64,000 nt of DNA from an uncultured Hydrogenophaga sp. (GTDB lineage: Bacteria; Pseudomonadota; Gammaproteobacteria; Burkholderiales; Burkholderiaceae_C), in contig NZ_OY288130.1 in NCBI RefSeq assembly GCF_958439165.1, positions 37,302-101,301 on the forward strand, in the 5' to 3' direction. The notes under the pieces are model-generated. The model was given only the letters and a program-made list of their open reading frames with translations, did not search any database and was not told the origin of the DNA. Of this stretch, positions 33,320 through 42,956 are shown in pieces; the first letter of the stretch is position 1; each line of letters opens with the position of its first letter. The translations under genes were made by a program, and so were the position numbers.

Positions 33320-34960
33320 ATGCCGCGCTCCATTTCTCCCCCACACGTCCCCCGCCTCCTCGCCCGCCCACGCCTGATCCATATCGCCCGCTGTCTGGCC
33401 GGCTCCTGCCTGGTCATGAGCGCCATGGCCGGCGCGACGACCAGCAATGAAGCGGCGCTGCATTGCCACCCTATCCAGCGCATCGAAGCCGGCCAGCTGC
33501 TGAGCGACGGCCGACAGGTCGCCGCCCCGGACGGCCTGGCGGCAGACCTGGCCCGCATCACGGGCGAGCGACCCGACTGCATGTCGGCCGAAGACATCCG
33601 CGCCGTCATGCGGCGTTGGCAGGACGGCCTGGTCGAACGGGGCTGGACCACCAGCCGGGTGCTGGCGCCGCCGCAGGACATGACCTCCCGCGTGCTGGAG
33701 CTGCTGGTGCTGCCGGGCCAGGTGGGCAGCATCCGCACCGAGCCTGCCGATGCCCGCATCCTGCTCAGCGCCATGCTGCCGCTGAGACCGGGCGACCTGC
33801 TGGACCTGCGGGTGCTGGAGCAGGCGGTGGAGAACCTGCAGCGCCTGCCCACGGTGGAGGCAAAGATCCTCATGCACCCCGGCGACGCGCCAGGCGTGAG
33901 CGATCTGGAGGTGCTGTGGTCGCAGGACAAGCCCTGGCGGCTGGTGCTGGGGGTAGACAACAGCGGCTCACGCGAGACCGGCCGCTACCAGGGCAGCACC
34001 ACGCTGGCCCTGGACAACCCGCTGGCCATCAGTGACCGGCTGCAGTTCAGCGGCGTGCGCGATCTGGGCGGCGGCATCGACCGCCGACGCGGCAACCGCA
34101 GCACCAGCATCCACTACAGCGCCCCGGTGGGCCACTGGCTGCTCAACCTGGACGCCAGCCGCCAACGCCACCACCAGAACGTCATCGGCGCCACCACCGA
34201 CTACAGCTACAACGGCCGCAGCCAGCAACAGGAACTGGGCGTGGCCCGCACCTTTTGGCGCAGCGGCACCGGCCAGACCCGCTGGAGCGCCAGCGTGTTT
34301 GCCCGCCAGTCCGAGAACTTCATCGACGACACCGAGGTCGAGGTGCAGCGCCGCCGCGTCGGTGGCTGGAAAACCAGCCTGGGCCACGAAGAGCGGCTCG
34401 GCGCCTTCAAGCTGGCAGGGCAGCTGCAGTACCGCCGAGGCACCAAGGCATTGGGCGGGCAGCCCGCGCCGGAAGAGGCCTATGGCGAAGGCAGCCACTT
34501 CTTCCAGGTGTGGAACAGCAGCCTGCAGCTCGACGGCGCCACCCGCTGGGCCGGCCTCGCCTGGACATATCAGGGCGAATGGCGACGGCAAATTCACCGG
34601 TCTCCGCTGACCCAACAGGACCGCTTCAGCCTGGGCGGCCAGACCAGCGTGCGCGGCTTCGACGGCGAACAGACGCTGGCGGCCGAGCGCGGCTGGCTGG
34701 TGCGACAGGAGGTGGGCGTGGGACCGCAGGACAGCGCACACCAGGCCTTTGCGGCCTTCGACCAGGGTCGCATCAGCGGGCCGTCGGCGCAGTGGCTGGC
34801 GGGCCAGGCGCTGGCCGGCACGGCCCTGGGGGTACGGGGCCGCTGGACCGGCGCCGGCAGCTGGACCTATGAACTGTCGGCCGGCCGCCCGGTGCGCAAG
34901 CCCGAGGCCCTGCGCACCGCACCCGTGTTCTGGGCCTTCTCGCTGCAGACGGAGTTCTGA
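33320..34960 (+). CDS. cdiB: Two-partner secretion outer-membrane transporter (CdiB/FhaC family)
   Basis: This 546-residue Omp85-superfamily protein exports the neighbouring CdiA through the outer membrane. It has a signal peptide (LAGSCLVMSAMAGA near residues 27-40), a POTRA region at about residues 50-200 (AVENLQRLPTVEAKILMHPG), and a 16-strand barrel. The barrel carries the lid-lock motif SVRGFDGE near residue 452 and ends in Phe546 as barrels do. Its stop overlaps the cdiA start by one base (TGATG), so both are one transcript. The expected length of this family is about 550-580. Confidence 0.93.
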   Translation: MPRSISPPHVPRLLARPRLIHIARCLAGSCLVMSAMAGATTSNEAALHCHPIQRIEAGQLLSDGRQVAAPDGLAADLARITGERPDCMSAEDIRAVMRRWQDGLVERGWTTSRVLAPPQDMTSRVLELLVLPGQVGSIRTEPADARILLSAMLPLRPGDLLDLRVLEQAVENLQRLPTVEAKILMHPGDAPGVSDLEVLWSQDKPWRLVLGVDNSGSRETGRYQGSTTLALDNPLAISDRLQFSGVRDLGGGIDRRRGNRSTSIHYSAPVGHWLLNLDASRQRHHQNVIGATTDYSYNGRSQQQELGVARTFWRSGTGQTRWSASVFARQSENFIDDTEVEVQRRRVGGWKTSLGHEERLGAFKLAGQLQYRRGTKALGGQPAPEEAYGEGSHFFQVWNSSLQLDGATRWAGLAWTYQGEWRRQIHRSPLTQQDRFSLGGQTSVRGFDGEQTLAAERGWLVRQEVGVGPQDSAHQAFAAFDQGRISGPSAQWLAGQALAGTALGVRGRWTGAGSWTYELSAGRPVRKPEALRTAPVFWAFSLQTEF

Positions 34961-37900
34961 TGAGCCACCGAACTCACCCCCTGCCCCGCCACCCCCTCCC
35001 CCGCCTCACGCTGCTGGCCGCCGCCGTGCTGCAGGCCCTCAGCCCACTGGCAGCGCAGGCCCAGATCGTGCCCGACCCCGGCGCCCCGCGCAGCCAGCAG
35101 CCCACCGTGCTGCGCACGTCGGCCGGCCAGCCCCTGGTCAACATCCAGACGCCCAGTGCCGCCGGCGTGAGCCGCAACACCTACCGCCAGTTCGACGTCG
35201 GGCCTGAGGGCGCCGTGCTCAACAACAGCCGCACCGGGGCGCCCACCCGCATCGGCGGCACCGTGGGCCCCAACCCCTGGCTGGCCCGGGGCGAAGCACG
35301 GGTCATCGTCAACGAGGTCAACAGCCACGCCCCCAGTCTGCTGCGCGGTCCGCTGGAGATTGCCGGGCGCAGCGCCGAGCTCATCGTGGCCAACCCCGCC
35401 GGCATCCAGGTGCAGGGTGCGAGCTTCCTCAACGCCCAGCGCGTCACCCTGGCCGTGGCCACCCCGCAGTGGAACGGCGGTGACCTGCTGGGCCTGCGCA
35501 CCGGCAACGGGCTGCTGCGCATCGATGCCGACCCCCACGGCCTGGGCATGGACACCCGTGGCGCCAGCCACACCGACATCCTGGCCCGCGCCGTGCAGGT
35601 CAACGCCGCCGTGTGGGCCGACCGGCTGCGCGTGGTCACCGGGGAGAACACGGTGACAGCAGGCAGCGAGACCGAGCCTGGGGCGGTGACACCCGCCGGC
35701 GCGGGTGCTGCGGCGGCGTCCCCCCCGCCCGCGTTCGCCCTGGACGTCAGCGCCCTGGGCGGCCTGTACGCCCATGCCATCACCCTGGTGGGCACCGAGG
35801 CCGGTCTGGGCGTGCGCCACAGCGGCGTCATCGCCGCGCGCGCCGAGGACGGCGCGGGCAGCCTGGTCATCACCCAGAGCGGCCAGCTGCTGGTGCGCCA
35901 CGGCGGGCGGCTCATCGGCCAGCGCATGCAGATCGATGCCGACGAACTCATCAACGAAGACGGCGCGGCCATCGTGGCCACCGCCTCAGACCAGCAGATG
36001 GACATCCGGGTGCGCCGCCTGGCCAACCGCAGCGGCGCACTCATCCACAGCAACGCCGACATGGCCCTGTCGGCCACCGAGCGGCTGGAGAACCGCTCGG
36101 CCACCATCGAAGCCCTGGGCCACCTCTGGATCACCGCCGGCGAGCTGCTCAACGCCAACGACCTGCTCAGCTGGCGCCTGCTGCCCAACGACCCGACCGA
36201 TCACCTGAGCTACTACACAGCGGCGGGCGAGATCGATGGCAGCCAGGTGGCCTGGAGCGTGCCGGGCAGGGGTCTGTTCGCCTGGACCGGGCGCGAACAG
36301 CTGCTGCTCAAGGGCAGCCCCTGGGCCGATCCGGTCTGGCGGCAGCGCTACCTCAACCCGCTGCCGCTGGCATTCGGGCGCTGGGTCAAGACCGGCGGCA
36401 CCAAGTCCGAGACCTGGCGCTGGGTGACGGATGCCTTCACCTACAGCCGCCACGACCCGATCTGGGCCGCCATGGGCATGACCGCGCCCACCTGGGACCC
36501 GCCAGCGCCCCGCTCGGCTCCTGACACCAGCGGCTTTGACACCCCAGGCAGCCTGGACGCCTCGCCCGAATGGCTGGCCCAGGCCGCACCCTGGCTGGCC
36601 CTCAATGAACGCGTGCAAGCCATGCAGCAGCAGGTGAACGCCAGCCTGCAGGGTTATGACGCCTTCCTCAGCTACCGCCAGAACACCCACCGGGCAGAAG
36701 TCACCGCCAGCGCGCCCGGGCGCATCGCCAGCGGCGGCCACCTGCAGATGCGCATCGGTGGGCGCGCCACCAACCAGGACAGCGAGATCCTGGCCGGCGG
36801 CACCCTGAGCCTGCAGGCCGGCGAGCTGGTCAACCAGGCCACCACCGTGGCCACTCCGGTACAGCGCAACGGCACCCTGTACGCCTGGGGTGTGATCGGG
36901 CGCGACTGCGACCTCACCGGCTGCGACCCGGTGTTCGGCTGGACCAGTGCGCCCTATGCGGTGCAGACCAGCCGCAGCCAGGCCCTGGCCGCGCTGCGCC
37001 AGACCGGCAACCTGGGCACAGGTACGGGCCCAGGGACCGGCGCGGCGCTGTACCAGCCCACCCCCGACCCGCAGTCGCCCTTCCTGCTGCAGTCCGACCC
37101 GCTGCTGGGCGCCGGTGCCCTCACCTCCTCCCAGCGCCAGCTCGATGCCATGGGCTGGAGCCCGAGCCGCGAGGTGCGCCGCCTGGGCGATGCGGCCTGG
37201 GAGCAGCAGCGCCTGCGCGAGCAGGTCTCCGGCCTGAGCGGCCAACGCTTCCTCTCTGGCTTCCAGAGCGACGAAGACCAGTACCGCGCACTGCTCGATG
37301 CCGGGGTGATGACCGCCCGCGCGCTGCAGCTGCGCCCGGGCGTGGCCCTGTCGCCCGAGCAGGTGCGCCAGCTCACCACCGACATCGTCTGGCTGGTCGA
37401 GCAGACGGTGACCATCCCCGACGGCCAGGGCGGGGTGCGCACCACCACCGCCCTGGTGCCCCAGCTCTACCTCGCGCCGCGCAACCAGGACCTGGCCCCC
37501 GGCGGCCTGCTGGCCGGCGGTGCAGCATCGGGGGCCAGCCAGATCGGCGGACAGGACGTGGTCATCATCACCACCGGCGACACCCTCAACAGCGGCAGCA
37601 TCGCCGCGCGCGGCACCCTGCTGCTGCAGAGCCAGAGCCTGCGCAACCTGGGCGGGCAGCTCAGCGCCGACACCGTGGTGGCCCTGGCGCAGCAGAACAT
37701 CGAGAACCTGGGCGGGCAGATCGCCGCCGACTCGGCCCTGCTGCTGCAGGCCGGGCGCGATGTGCGCATGGCCAGCACCACCACCGAGGGCTCGGCCCGC
37801 AGCGATGGCCCGGGGGGGCAGACCCGCTACGCCCTGACCGAAGTCGACCGCCAGGCCAGCGTCTACGTCTCGGGCAGGAACAGCAGCGACAGCGGCAACG

Positions 37901-40900
37901 GGATCCTGCTCATACAGGCCGGGCGCGATGTGGTCTTGCAAGGTGCTGCCATACGCAATGACGGCAACGACGGCACCGGCCCCACCGAGCTCACCGCCGG
38001 GCGCAACTTGGATGTGGGCACCACCACCACCGGCAGCCAGATCGAGGCGCAGTGGCAGTCCCGCCGCTCGCGCACCGCCGTGCAGATCGATCAGACCTCC
38101 GAGCAGGGCACCTCCATCACCACCCGGGGTGACCTCACCCTGCAGGCCGGGCAGAACCTGAGCCTGCGCGGCAGCGAGCTCCTGAGCGATGCCGAACTGC
38201 GCCTGGGCGCAGGCAACACCGTGCTCATCGACAGCGCCCAGAGCAGCTACCGCATCGACTACAGCAGCTGGCACAAGCGCAACAGCGCCCTGAGCAAGAA
38301 GACCACCACCATCGAGCGCAGCAACAGCCGCACCGATGCGGTGGCCAGTGAGCTGGGCGGGCAGAGTGTGAACATCACCAGCGGTGGCGACGTAGTCATC
38401 CGTGGCTCCAACGTGGTGGCTGACCACGATCTGCGCATCCATGCCGACAATGTCCTCAGCATCGAAGCCGCGCAGAACCGCTCGCAGAGCAGCAGCTTCG
38501 TCGAAACCCGTCAGAGCGGCGTGCTCTCCAGTGGTGGTACGGGCCTCACCGTCGGCAAGCGCGAGCAAAGTGTTCGTCAGCAACAGGAAAGCAGCACAGC
38601 AGCCGCCAGCACGGTGGGCTCCATCCAGGGCGATGTCGATCTGCGGGCGGGCCAGCGCTACAGCCAGACCGGGTCCGACGTTCTGGCCCCTGGCGGCAAC
38701 ATCTCCATCGCCGCTGGAGAGGTCAGCATCACCGAAGCCCGCGAGACGCAGCGCAGCGAGGTGGAGCAGCGCTTCAAGCAAAGCGGCCTGAGCGTGTCGC
38801 TCAGCGCACCGGCGGTGCAGTCTGCACAGAGCATGGTCAGCACCACCCAGGCCATGGGCCAGACCCGCAGCAACCGCATGCAGGCCCTGGGCGCCGCCAC
38901 CCTGGCCATGCAGGGACAGGAGCTGATCGATCAGGCTGGCAAGGCAGTGGATGCGCTGCAGGATGGCAAAGGCATCACCGAGGCCAGCGGGCTGACCCTG
39001 GGCGTGAGCATCGGCTCCAGCCGCAGCGAGTCACACCAATCCAGCCTGAGCGACACCGCACGCGGCAGCCAGGTGATGGCCGGCGGCAACGTGACCATCC
39101 AGGCCACCGGCGCAGAGTCCGACAGCGACCTCGTTATCCAGGGCAGCCAGGTGCAGGCCGGCCAGACCACTCGCCTGCAAGCCCAGGGCGACATCACCCT
39201 GCAAGCGGCGGTCAACACCTACAGCGATGCCAGCAGCCACAGCAGCAAGGGCGCCAGCGTGGGCATGAGCTTCTCGGCCCAGGGGGTCAGTGCCAACGCC
39301 AGCGCGTCCCGCGCTTCAGGCCAGGGCAACGGCGAGGGTACGGCCTACAGCGACACCCAGATCGGTGGACGCTCGGTGGTCATCGAGTCGGGCGCCGACA
39401 CCACCCTGCAAGGTGCCGTGGTCAGCGGCGATCAGGTCCGCGCACAGGTGGGTGGCGACCTGCACATCCACAGCCCGCAGGACACCGACCAATACCACGA
39501 GAGCAGCCGCAGCGTCGGAGTGGGCATCAGCGTACCCATTACCGGCCCGGGCAACGCCAGCGCCAGCCTGAACGTGGGGCGCACCCGCATCGACAGCCAG
39601 TTCCGCAGCGTGGACGAACAAAGCGCCATCCGCGCCGGCGACGGCGGCTTCCAGGTGGATGTGGGGGGCAACACCTCGCTGCAGGGCGGGCAGATCACCA
39701 GCAGCGAGTCCGCGGTGCAGCAGGGCAAGAACCGGTTCAACACCGGCGGCGATCTGGACTTGAGCGACCTGACCAACCACGCCGAGTACCAGGCCAGCGG
39801 CTCCAGTGTGGGCATGGCCGTGGGCGGCAGCGCGCCCGGGCAGGCGCCGGGCGCCGGGCTGAGCGGCGTGGGCATGGGCTCTGACGGCGGATCGGCCCAG
39901 AGCACCAGCAAGGCCGGCATCAGCGGCGTGGCGGGTGACTCGGCCGCCCGCACCGGCGATGCCCCCACCGGCCTCAAACCGATCTTCGACAAGGAGCAGG
40001 TACGGCAGGAGGTGGCGGCCCAGGTGGCCATCACGGGGGAATTCAGCAAGCGGGCTGTGCCAGCCGTGGCCGCCTACGCTGACGCGCAGGCCGTCGCACT
40101 GCGACGGGAAGGACGGGAAGACGAAGCACGTCGCTGGGACGAGGGCGGGGAATACCGCGTGGCCCTGCATGGGGGCGTGGGTGCATTGACGGGAGGCTCC
40201 GCAGGCGCCCTGGGCGCAGGCACCAGTGCTGCCTTGGTTCCTGTGGTGGGCGAAGCCATCGCCGGCATGAACCTCGCAGAGCCGGTGCGACAAGGCCTCA
40301 CCACCGTGGCTGGCACTCTGATCGGCGCGGCCGCCGGGGGAGCCGACGGAGCCGCAGCGGCCTTCAACCAGACTGCGCTCAATTACGTCAGCCACAGCCC
40401 GTTCGCACAGGTGAGGCGCACCGTCAGCCAGGAAAACGCCCGCCTGCTGAATGCCTGCGGCACACAGTGCACTGCCGACGATCTGCGCCGCATCGATCAG
40501 CAGATGGCCGCACTGGAGCGTGCGGGCAACCTGTCTTCCATCGCGCAACGGGGCGGACTCACCACAGACCAAGCCCGGCAACTGGCTCAGCTGACCACCG
40601 AACTGCTTCCGTTTTACGGCACCGGCGAGTCCGTGCTGCAGCTGCTCACGGGGCGTAGCACGGTCACACAGGAAGAGGCCAACCGGTATTGGGCGGCCGT
40701 GGGATTGATACCGGTTGCAGGCGGCATCGTCAGACGTGTGGGTGAGCCGTCGGTGGAGGCACTGTCAGCGATCTTCCGGGGCGGAGAATCAATCAAGCCG
40801 TTGGCCAACGCCTCCGACCAGGCTCACGCACCCAGCTCGGCCCAAGGCTCTCTGCTCCACAAGGAGCTCGGCGAACTGTCGAAGCCTGTGGTGGACCACA

Positions 40901-41340
40901 GCCGGGATGCCGAGTACTTGGCCAAAACCGACCGACGCCTTCTGGAGCAATACAACTTTGACATGGGGCATGTGCTGGCAGGCGAGATGAACGCCGCAAA
41001 CCATTCCACGGGTTACCACGCCGAATTCGCTGCTGACGGCGCTGCGCGCATCAAGCCGGGAGCGACAGTCCAACACAATGCCAACGGGACCTATGAAGCA
41101 CCCGTGCAGGTGTTTGATACAAAAAATGGGGTGTGGGTGGACAAGAGGAACATCTCGACATTTTTTCCGCCCGACTGGTCGAAAGCACGAATTGAGTTCG
41201 AAACCATAGAGGCGTTTAAAAAGGGCCAGCCTGGCTCCAGCTTCATTATGAATTCGCCCAGCGGAATTCCGATTCAGTTCCACTGGAATCCTAAACAGAA
41301 ACGTACCACCTTCTACCCAATGGGAGAACCAACGCGATGA
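34960..41340 (+). CDS. cdiA: CdiA-type contact-dependent inhibition toxin with EndoU RNase C-terminus
   Basis: This 2126-residue exoprotein has a long signal region (residues 1-33), the TPS secretion domain (VANPAGIQVQGASFLNAQRV near 145), and FHA-type repeats to about residue 1690. A hydrophobic translocation/pretoxin region then runs to about 1960 (LLPFYGTGESVLQLLTG is the PT-TG type). The C-terminal toxin, from about 1990, looks like bacterial EndoU nuclease. It has His2004 (MGHVLAG) and His2020 (TGYHAE), 16 residues apart as in XendoU, Lys2062, and the signature ISTFFPPDW. It should cut RNA of neighbouring cells. Its stop overlaps the immunity gene. Confidence 0.92.
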   Translation: MSHRTHPLPRHPLPRLTLLAAAVLQALSPLAAQAQIVPDPGAPRSQQPTVLRTSAGQPLVNIQTPSAAGVSRNTYRQFDVGPEGAVLNNSRTGAPTRIGGTVGPNPWLARGEARVIVNEVNSHAPSLLRGPLEIAGRSAELIVANPAGIQVQGASFLNAQRVTLAVATPQWNGGDLLGLRTGNGLLRIDADPHGLGMDTRGASHTDILARAVQVNAAVWADRLRVVTGENTVTAGSETEPGAVTPAGAGAAAASPPPAFALDVSALGGLYAHAITLVGTEAGLGVRHSGVIAARAEDGAGSLVITQSGQLLVRHGGRLIGQRMQIDADELINEDGAAIVATASDQQMDIRVRRLANRSGALIHSNADMALSATERLENRSATIEALGHLWITAGELLNANDLLSWRLLPNDPTDHLSYYTAAGEIDGSQVAWSVPGRGLFAWTGREQLLLKGSPWADPVWRQRYLNPLPLAFGRWVKTGGTKSETWRWVTDAFTYSRHDPIWAAMGMTAPTWDPPAPRSAPDTSGFDTPGSLDASPEWLAQAAPWLALNERVQAMQQQVNASLQGYDAFLSYRQNTHRAEVTASAPGRIASGGHLQMRIGGRATNQDSEILAGGTLSLQAGELVNQATTVATPVQRNGTLYAWGVIGRDCDLTGCDPVFGWTSAPYAVQTSRSQALAALRQTGNLGTGTGPGTGAALYQPTPDPQSPFLLQSDPLLGAGALTSSQRQLDAMGWSPSREVRRLGDAAWEQQRLREQVSGLSGQRFLSGFQSDEDQYRALLDAGVMTARALQLRPGVALSPEQVRQLTTDIVWLVEQTVTIPDGQGGVRTTTALVPQLYLAPRNQDLAPGGLLAGGAASGASQIGGQDVVIITTGDTLNSGSIAARGTLLLQSQSLRNLGGQLSADTVVALAQQNIENLGGQIAADSALLLQAGRDVRMASTTTEGSARSDGPGGQTRYALTEVDRQASVYVSGRNSSDSGNGILLIQAGRDVVLQGAAIRNDGNDGTGPTELTAGRNLDVGTTTTGSQIEAQWQSRRSRTAVQIDQTSEQGTSITTRGDLTLQAGQNLSLRGSELLSDAELRLGAGNTVLIDSAQSSYRIDYSSWHKRNSALSKKTTTIERSNSRTDAVASELGGQSVNITSGGDVVIRGSNVVADHDLRIHADNVLSIEAAQNRSQSSSFVETRQSGVLSSGGTGLTVGKREQSVRQQQESSTAAASTVGSIQGDVDLRAGQRYSQTGSDVLAPGGNISIAAGEVSITEARETQRSEVEQRFKQSGLSVSLSAPAVQSAQSMVSTTQAMGQTRSNRMQALGAATLAMQGQELIDQAGKAVDALQDGKGITEASGLTLGVSIGSSRSESHQSSLSDTARGSQVMAGGNVTIQATGAESDSDLVIQGSQVQAGQTTRLQAQGDITLQAAVNTYSDASSHSSKGASVGMSFSAQGVSANASASRASGQGNGEGTAYSDTQIGGRSVVIESGADTTLQGAVVSGDQVRAQVGGDLHIHSPQDTDQYHESSRSVGVGISVPITGPGNASASLNVGRTRIDSQFRSVDEQSAIRAGDGGFQVDVGGNTSLQGGQITSSESAVQQGKNRFNTGGDLDLSDLTNHAEYQASGSSVGMAVGGSAPGQAPGAGLSGVGMGSDGGSAQSTSKAGISGVAGDSAARTGDAPTGLKPIFDKEQVRQEVAAQVAITGEFSKRAVPAVAAYADAQAVALRREGREDEARRWDEGGEYRVALHGGVGALTGGSAGALGAGTSAALVPVVGEAIAGMNLAEPVRQGLTTVAGTLIGAAAGGADGAAAAFNQTALNYVSHSPFAQVRRTVSQENARLLNACGTQCTADDLRRIDQQMAALERAGNLSSIAQRGGLTTDQARQLAQLTTELLPFYGTGESVLQLLTGRSTVTQEEANRYWAAVGLIPVAGGIVRRVGEPSVEALSAIFRGGESIKPLANASDQAHAPSSAQGSLLHKELGELSKPVVDHSRDAEYLAKTDRRLLEQYNFDMGHVLAGEMNAANHSTGYHAEFAADGAARIKPGATVQHNANGTYEAPVQVFDTKNGVWVDKRNISTFFPPDWSKARIEFETIEAFKKGQPGSSFIMNSPSGIPIQFHWNPKQKRTTFYPMGEPTR

Positions 41341-41738
41341 CTCTAAAACTGAGATGTCAAAGACGGGTAGACCTTGGCGGCCGCCTAGGCCTGAGCCGCC
41401 AGATATTCGTCGTCGATAAGGATGGGAACCCATCCCCAGCTTATGAGTTGATGTGCTCTGCGCTAGACGAGGACGTTCAAAGTGCCGCAGGATCTGGCGC
41501 ATGTGTTTTGGAATGGATTCATCGCATCGAGTCTGGCGAACTAGAGTTGGCAGATGTAGACGGCAATGCTTGGATAATTTACATAACGCGAGATAAGGTT
41601 TGGTTCGAGGGCCTCTATGAACAGGGCATTGGAGGGCCTGTGAGCCTAGCTCAATTCAAGTTTGCAGTAGAAACATATATCCACTTTTTGGCCAATCCTG
41701 GAACCAAGCCGACCGAAGTGCCATTTATGGAAAAATAG
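41337..41738 (+). CDS. cdiI: CdiI-type immunity protein for the EndoU toxin (1)
   Basis: This 133-residue cytosolic protein begins at an ATG overlapping the cdiA stop (ATGA), with GGGAG upstream, the classic position of cdiI. It should bind and block the CdiA C-terminal nuclease. It is related to two further genes in this cluster, at 42159 and 42953. All share a block like DGNAWIIYITRDKVWFEGLY near residue 85 and a C-terminal AVETYIHFLANP-type helix. No named family is recognised from memory. Its DNA is more AT-rich than cdiA. Confidence 0.85.
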   Translation: MTLKLRCQRRVDLGGRLGLSRQIFVVDKDGNPSPAYELMCSALDEDVQSAAGSGACVLEWIHRIESGELELADVDGNAWIIYITRDKVWFEGLYEQGIGGPVSLAQFKFAVETYIHFLANPGTKPTEVPFMEK

Positions 41739-41780
41739 AAATTCTCTTGACAGACCTCAGGCGCAGTCTCTTTGGGCAAA

Positions 41781-42152
41781 AACATCGACCATATTTTGCA
41801 ACCCTAACAAATCACATTCGCCGACCCGACGACCGGCCTCCACACCGGATTCGCTGCGAACGACTCGGCCTGCATCCAGCCAAGAGCACATATTCAGCGA
41901 AATACCAATGAAACTTAAGAGGCGCAGGTTCAGGTGTTTGATCCAAAGAATAGAGTTTGGGTGGACAAACTGCGTGAATCCACCTTTTTCCCTCAATCAT
42001 GGTCCCGAGCGCGAATTGAGTACGAAGTGACTGAAGCATTTAAAGCCAGACAGTATTCGGACGGTCAAAAATGGACCGCGATGTCACCAAGCGGCATTCC
42101 AATTGACGGTTACTCCACCAATGGGCGCACGACATTCTATCCAACTCGGTAA
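41781..42152 (+). pseudogene. Orphan EndoU toxin remnant 1 (two in-frame stops)
   Basis: Read in one frame, this stretch is a second copy of the EndoU domain. NIDHILQP, a TAA at 41805, ITFADPTTGLHTGFAAN, a second TAA at 41916, then EAQVQVFDPKNRVWVDK, STFFPQSWSRARIEY and GRTTFYPTR. Both active-site histidine positions survive but the stop codons make it non-functional as one protein. The longest open part (from GTG 41934) is 72 codons. It lies between two immunity genes, as a displaced cdiA-CT cassette would. It has no delivery domains of its own. Confidence 0.78.
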
Positions 42153-42158
42153 ACGCAC

Positions 42159-42596
42159 ATGACCCTCAAACTAGTCGCTACATTTGTTGACCATTCCGCA
42201 GACACAGACCCAGCAATACGCTGGAAGGGGCGTTGGTTAGAGGTTATTGACATAACCCGACCACGGCTGGAAAAACTTGCCGAGCGTTGCGAGCCGAAAT
42301 ATCTCATCATGTGTCAAGCAATAACAAGTGATATTCAGACCGCAGGCGGCTCGGGCGTAACGGCGCTCCGAGAAATACAAATGATAGAGAAAGGAGAAAA
42401 GTCAATAATTAAGTCCGAGGGGAACGCTTGGATCACATGTATCACTCCGACGAAAGTCTGGTTTGAAGGCTTGTACGAGCAAAGCGGAGGAGATGCTCTC
42501 AGCTTTGCCCAGTACAAAACAGCGGTAGAAGCTTATGTGCGCTTCCTGTCTAACCCTGAAGGAACAACAATTGAGGTGGCATTCCCCGATATCTGA
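42159..42596 (+). CDS. Orphan CdiI-like immunity protein (2)
   Basis: This 145-residue protein is a diverged paralogue of the immunity proteins at 41337 and 42953. Shared blocks are EGNAWITCITPTKVWFEGLY near residue 85-105 and AVEAYVRFLSNPEGTTIEV at the end, while the N-terminus differs. It follows the broken EndoU remnant by 6 bp, so it is the immunity half of orphan cassette 1. There is no good ribosome site at its ATG. It may protect against a related toxin in sister cells. The frame is intact and the DNA is AT-rich relative to the region. Confidence 0.78.
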   Translation: MTLKLVATFVDHSADTDPAIRWKGRWLEVIDITRPRLEKLAERCEPKYLIMCQAITSDIQTAGGSGVTALREIQMIEKGEKSIIKSEGNAWITCITPTKVWFEGLYEQSGGDALSFAQYKTAVEAYVRFLSNPEGTTIEVAFPDI

Positions 42597-42662
42597 CACA
42601 TCAACTCGTTAGTCCGACATCATTGTTGAACCTCTAGCAACCGGAGAAAAAGGTCAACCACC

Positions 42663-42956
42663 ATGGCTCACATCAAGCCCGGAACGCGCACCCAACCGAA
42701 TGCCAACGGAACCTACGAGGGGCTTGTAGAAATGTTCAATGCCCAAAAAGGAGTCTGGGTGAGCAAGAAGAACATCACCGTGTTTTTCCCGTCCGATTGG
42801 TCTATGGCCCGTATGGAGTTCGAGATCTCAGAAGCATTCAAACAAGGATTACCGCAGACTCGCTTTGTTGCAAAAGCCCCCAGCGGCATCTGCATCCAGT
42901 TCTCATGGGACGTCAAGAATCAAAGAACCACTTTTTATCCGCTGTGCAAATCATGA
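42663..42956 (+). CDS. Orphan truncated EndoU toxin domain 2
   Basis: This 97-residue frame is the C-terminal two-thirds of an EndoU domain: HIKPGTRTQPNANGTYEG, then VSKKNITVFFPSDWSMARME and RTTFYPLCKS. It lacks both N-terminal histidine motifs present in CdiA (His2004 and His2020), so it should not be an active RNase alone. Unlike remnant 1 it has no stop codons, an ATG and an AGAAAAAGG-like site 8-15 bases upstream, so it may be expressed. Its stop overlaps the next immunity gene (ATGA), the same geometry as cdiA/cdiI. Confidence 0.72.
   Translation: MAHIKPGTRTQPNANGTYEGLVEMFNAQKGVWVSKKNITVFFPSDWSMARMEFEISEAFKQGLPQTRFVAKAPSGICIQFSWDVKNQRTTFYPLCKS

Noticed and set aside
35986..38781. A 931-codon open frame antisense to cdiA
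   Set aside because: It mirrors the GC-rich cdiA repeats, has no recognisable domain, and is His/Gly/Ala-rich as expected of a frame opposite a high-GC gene.
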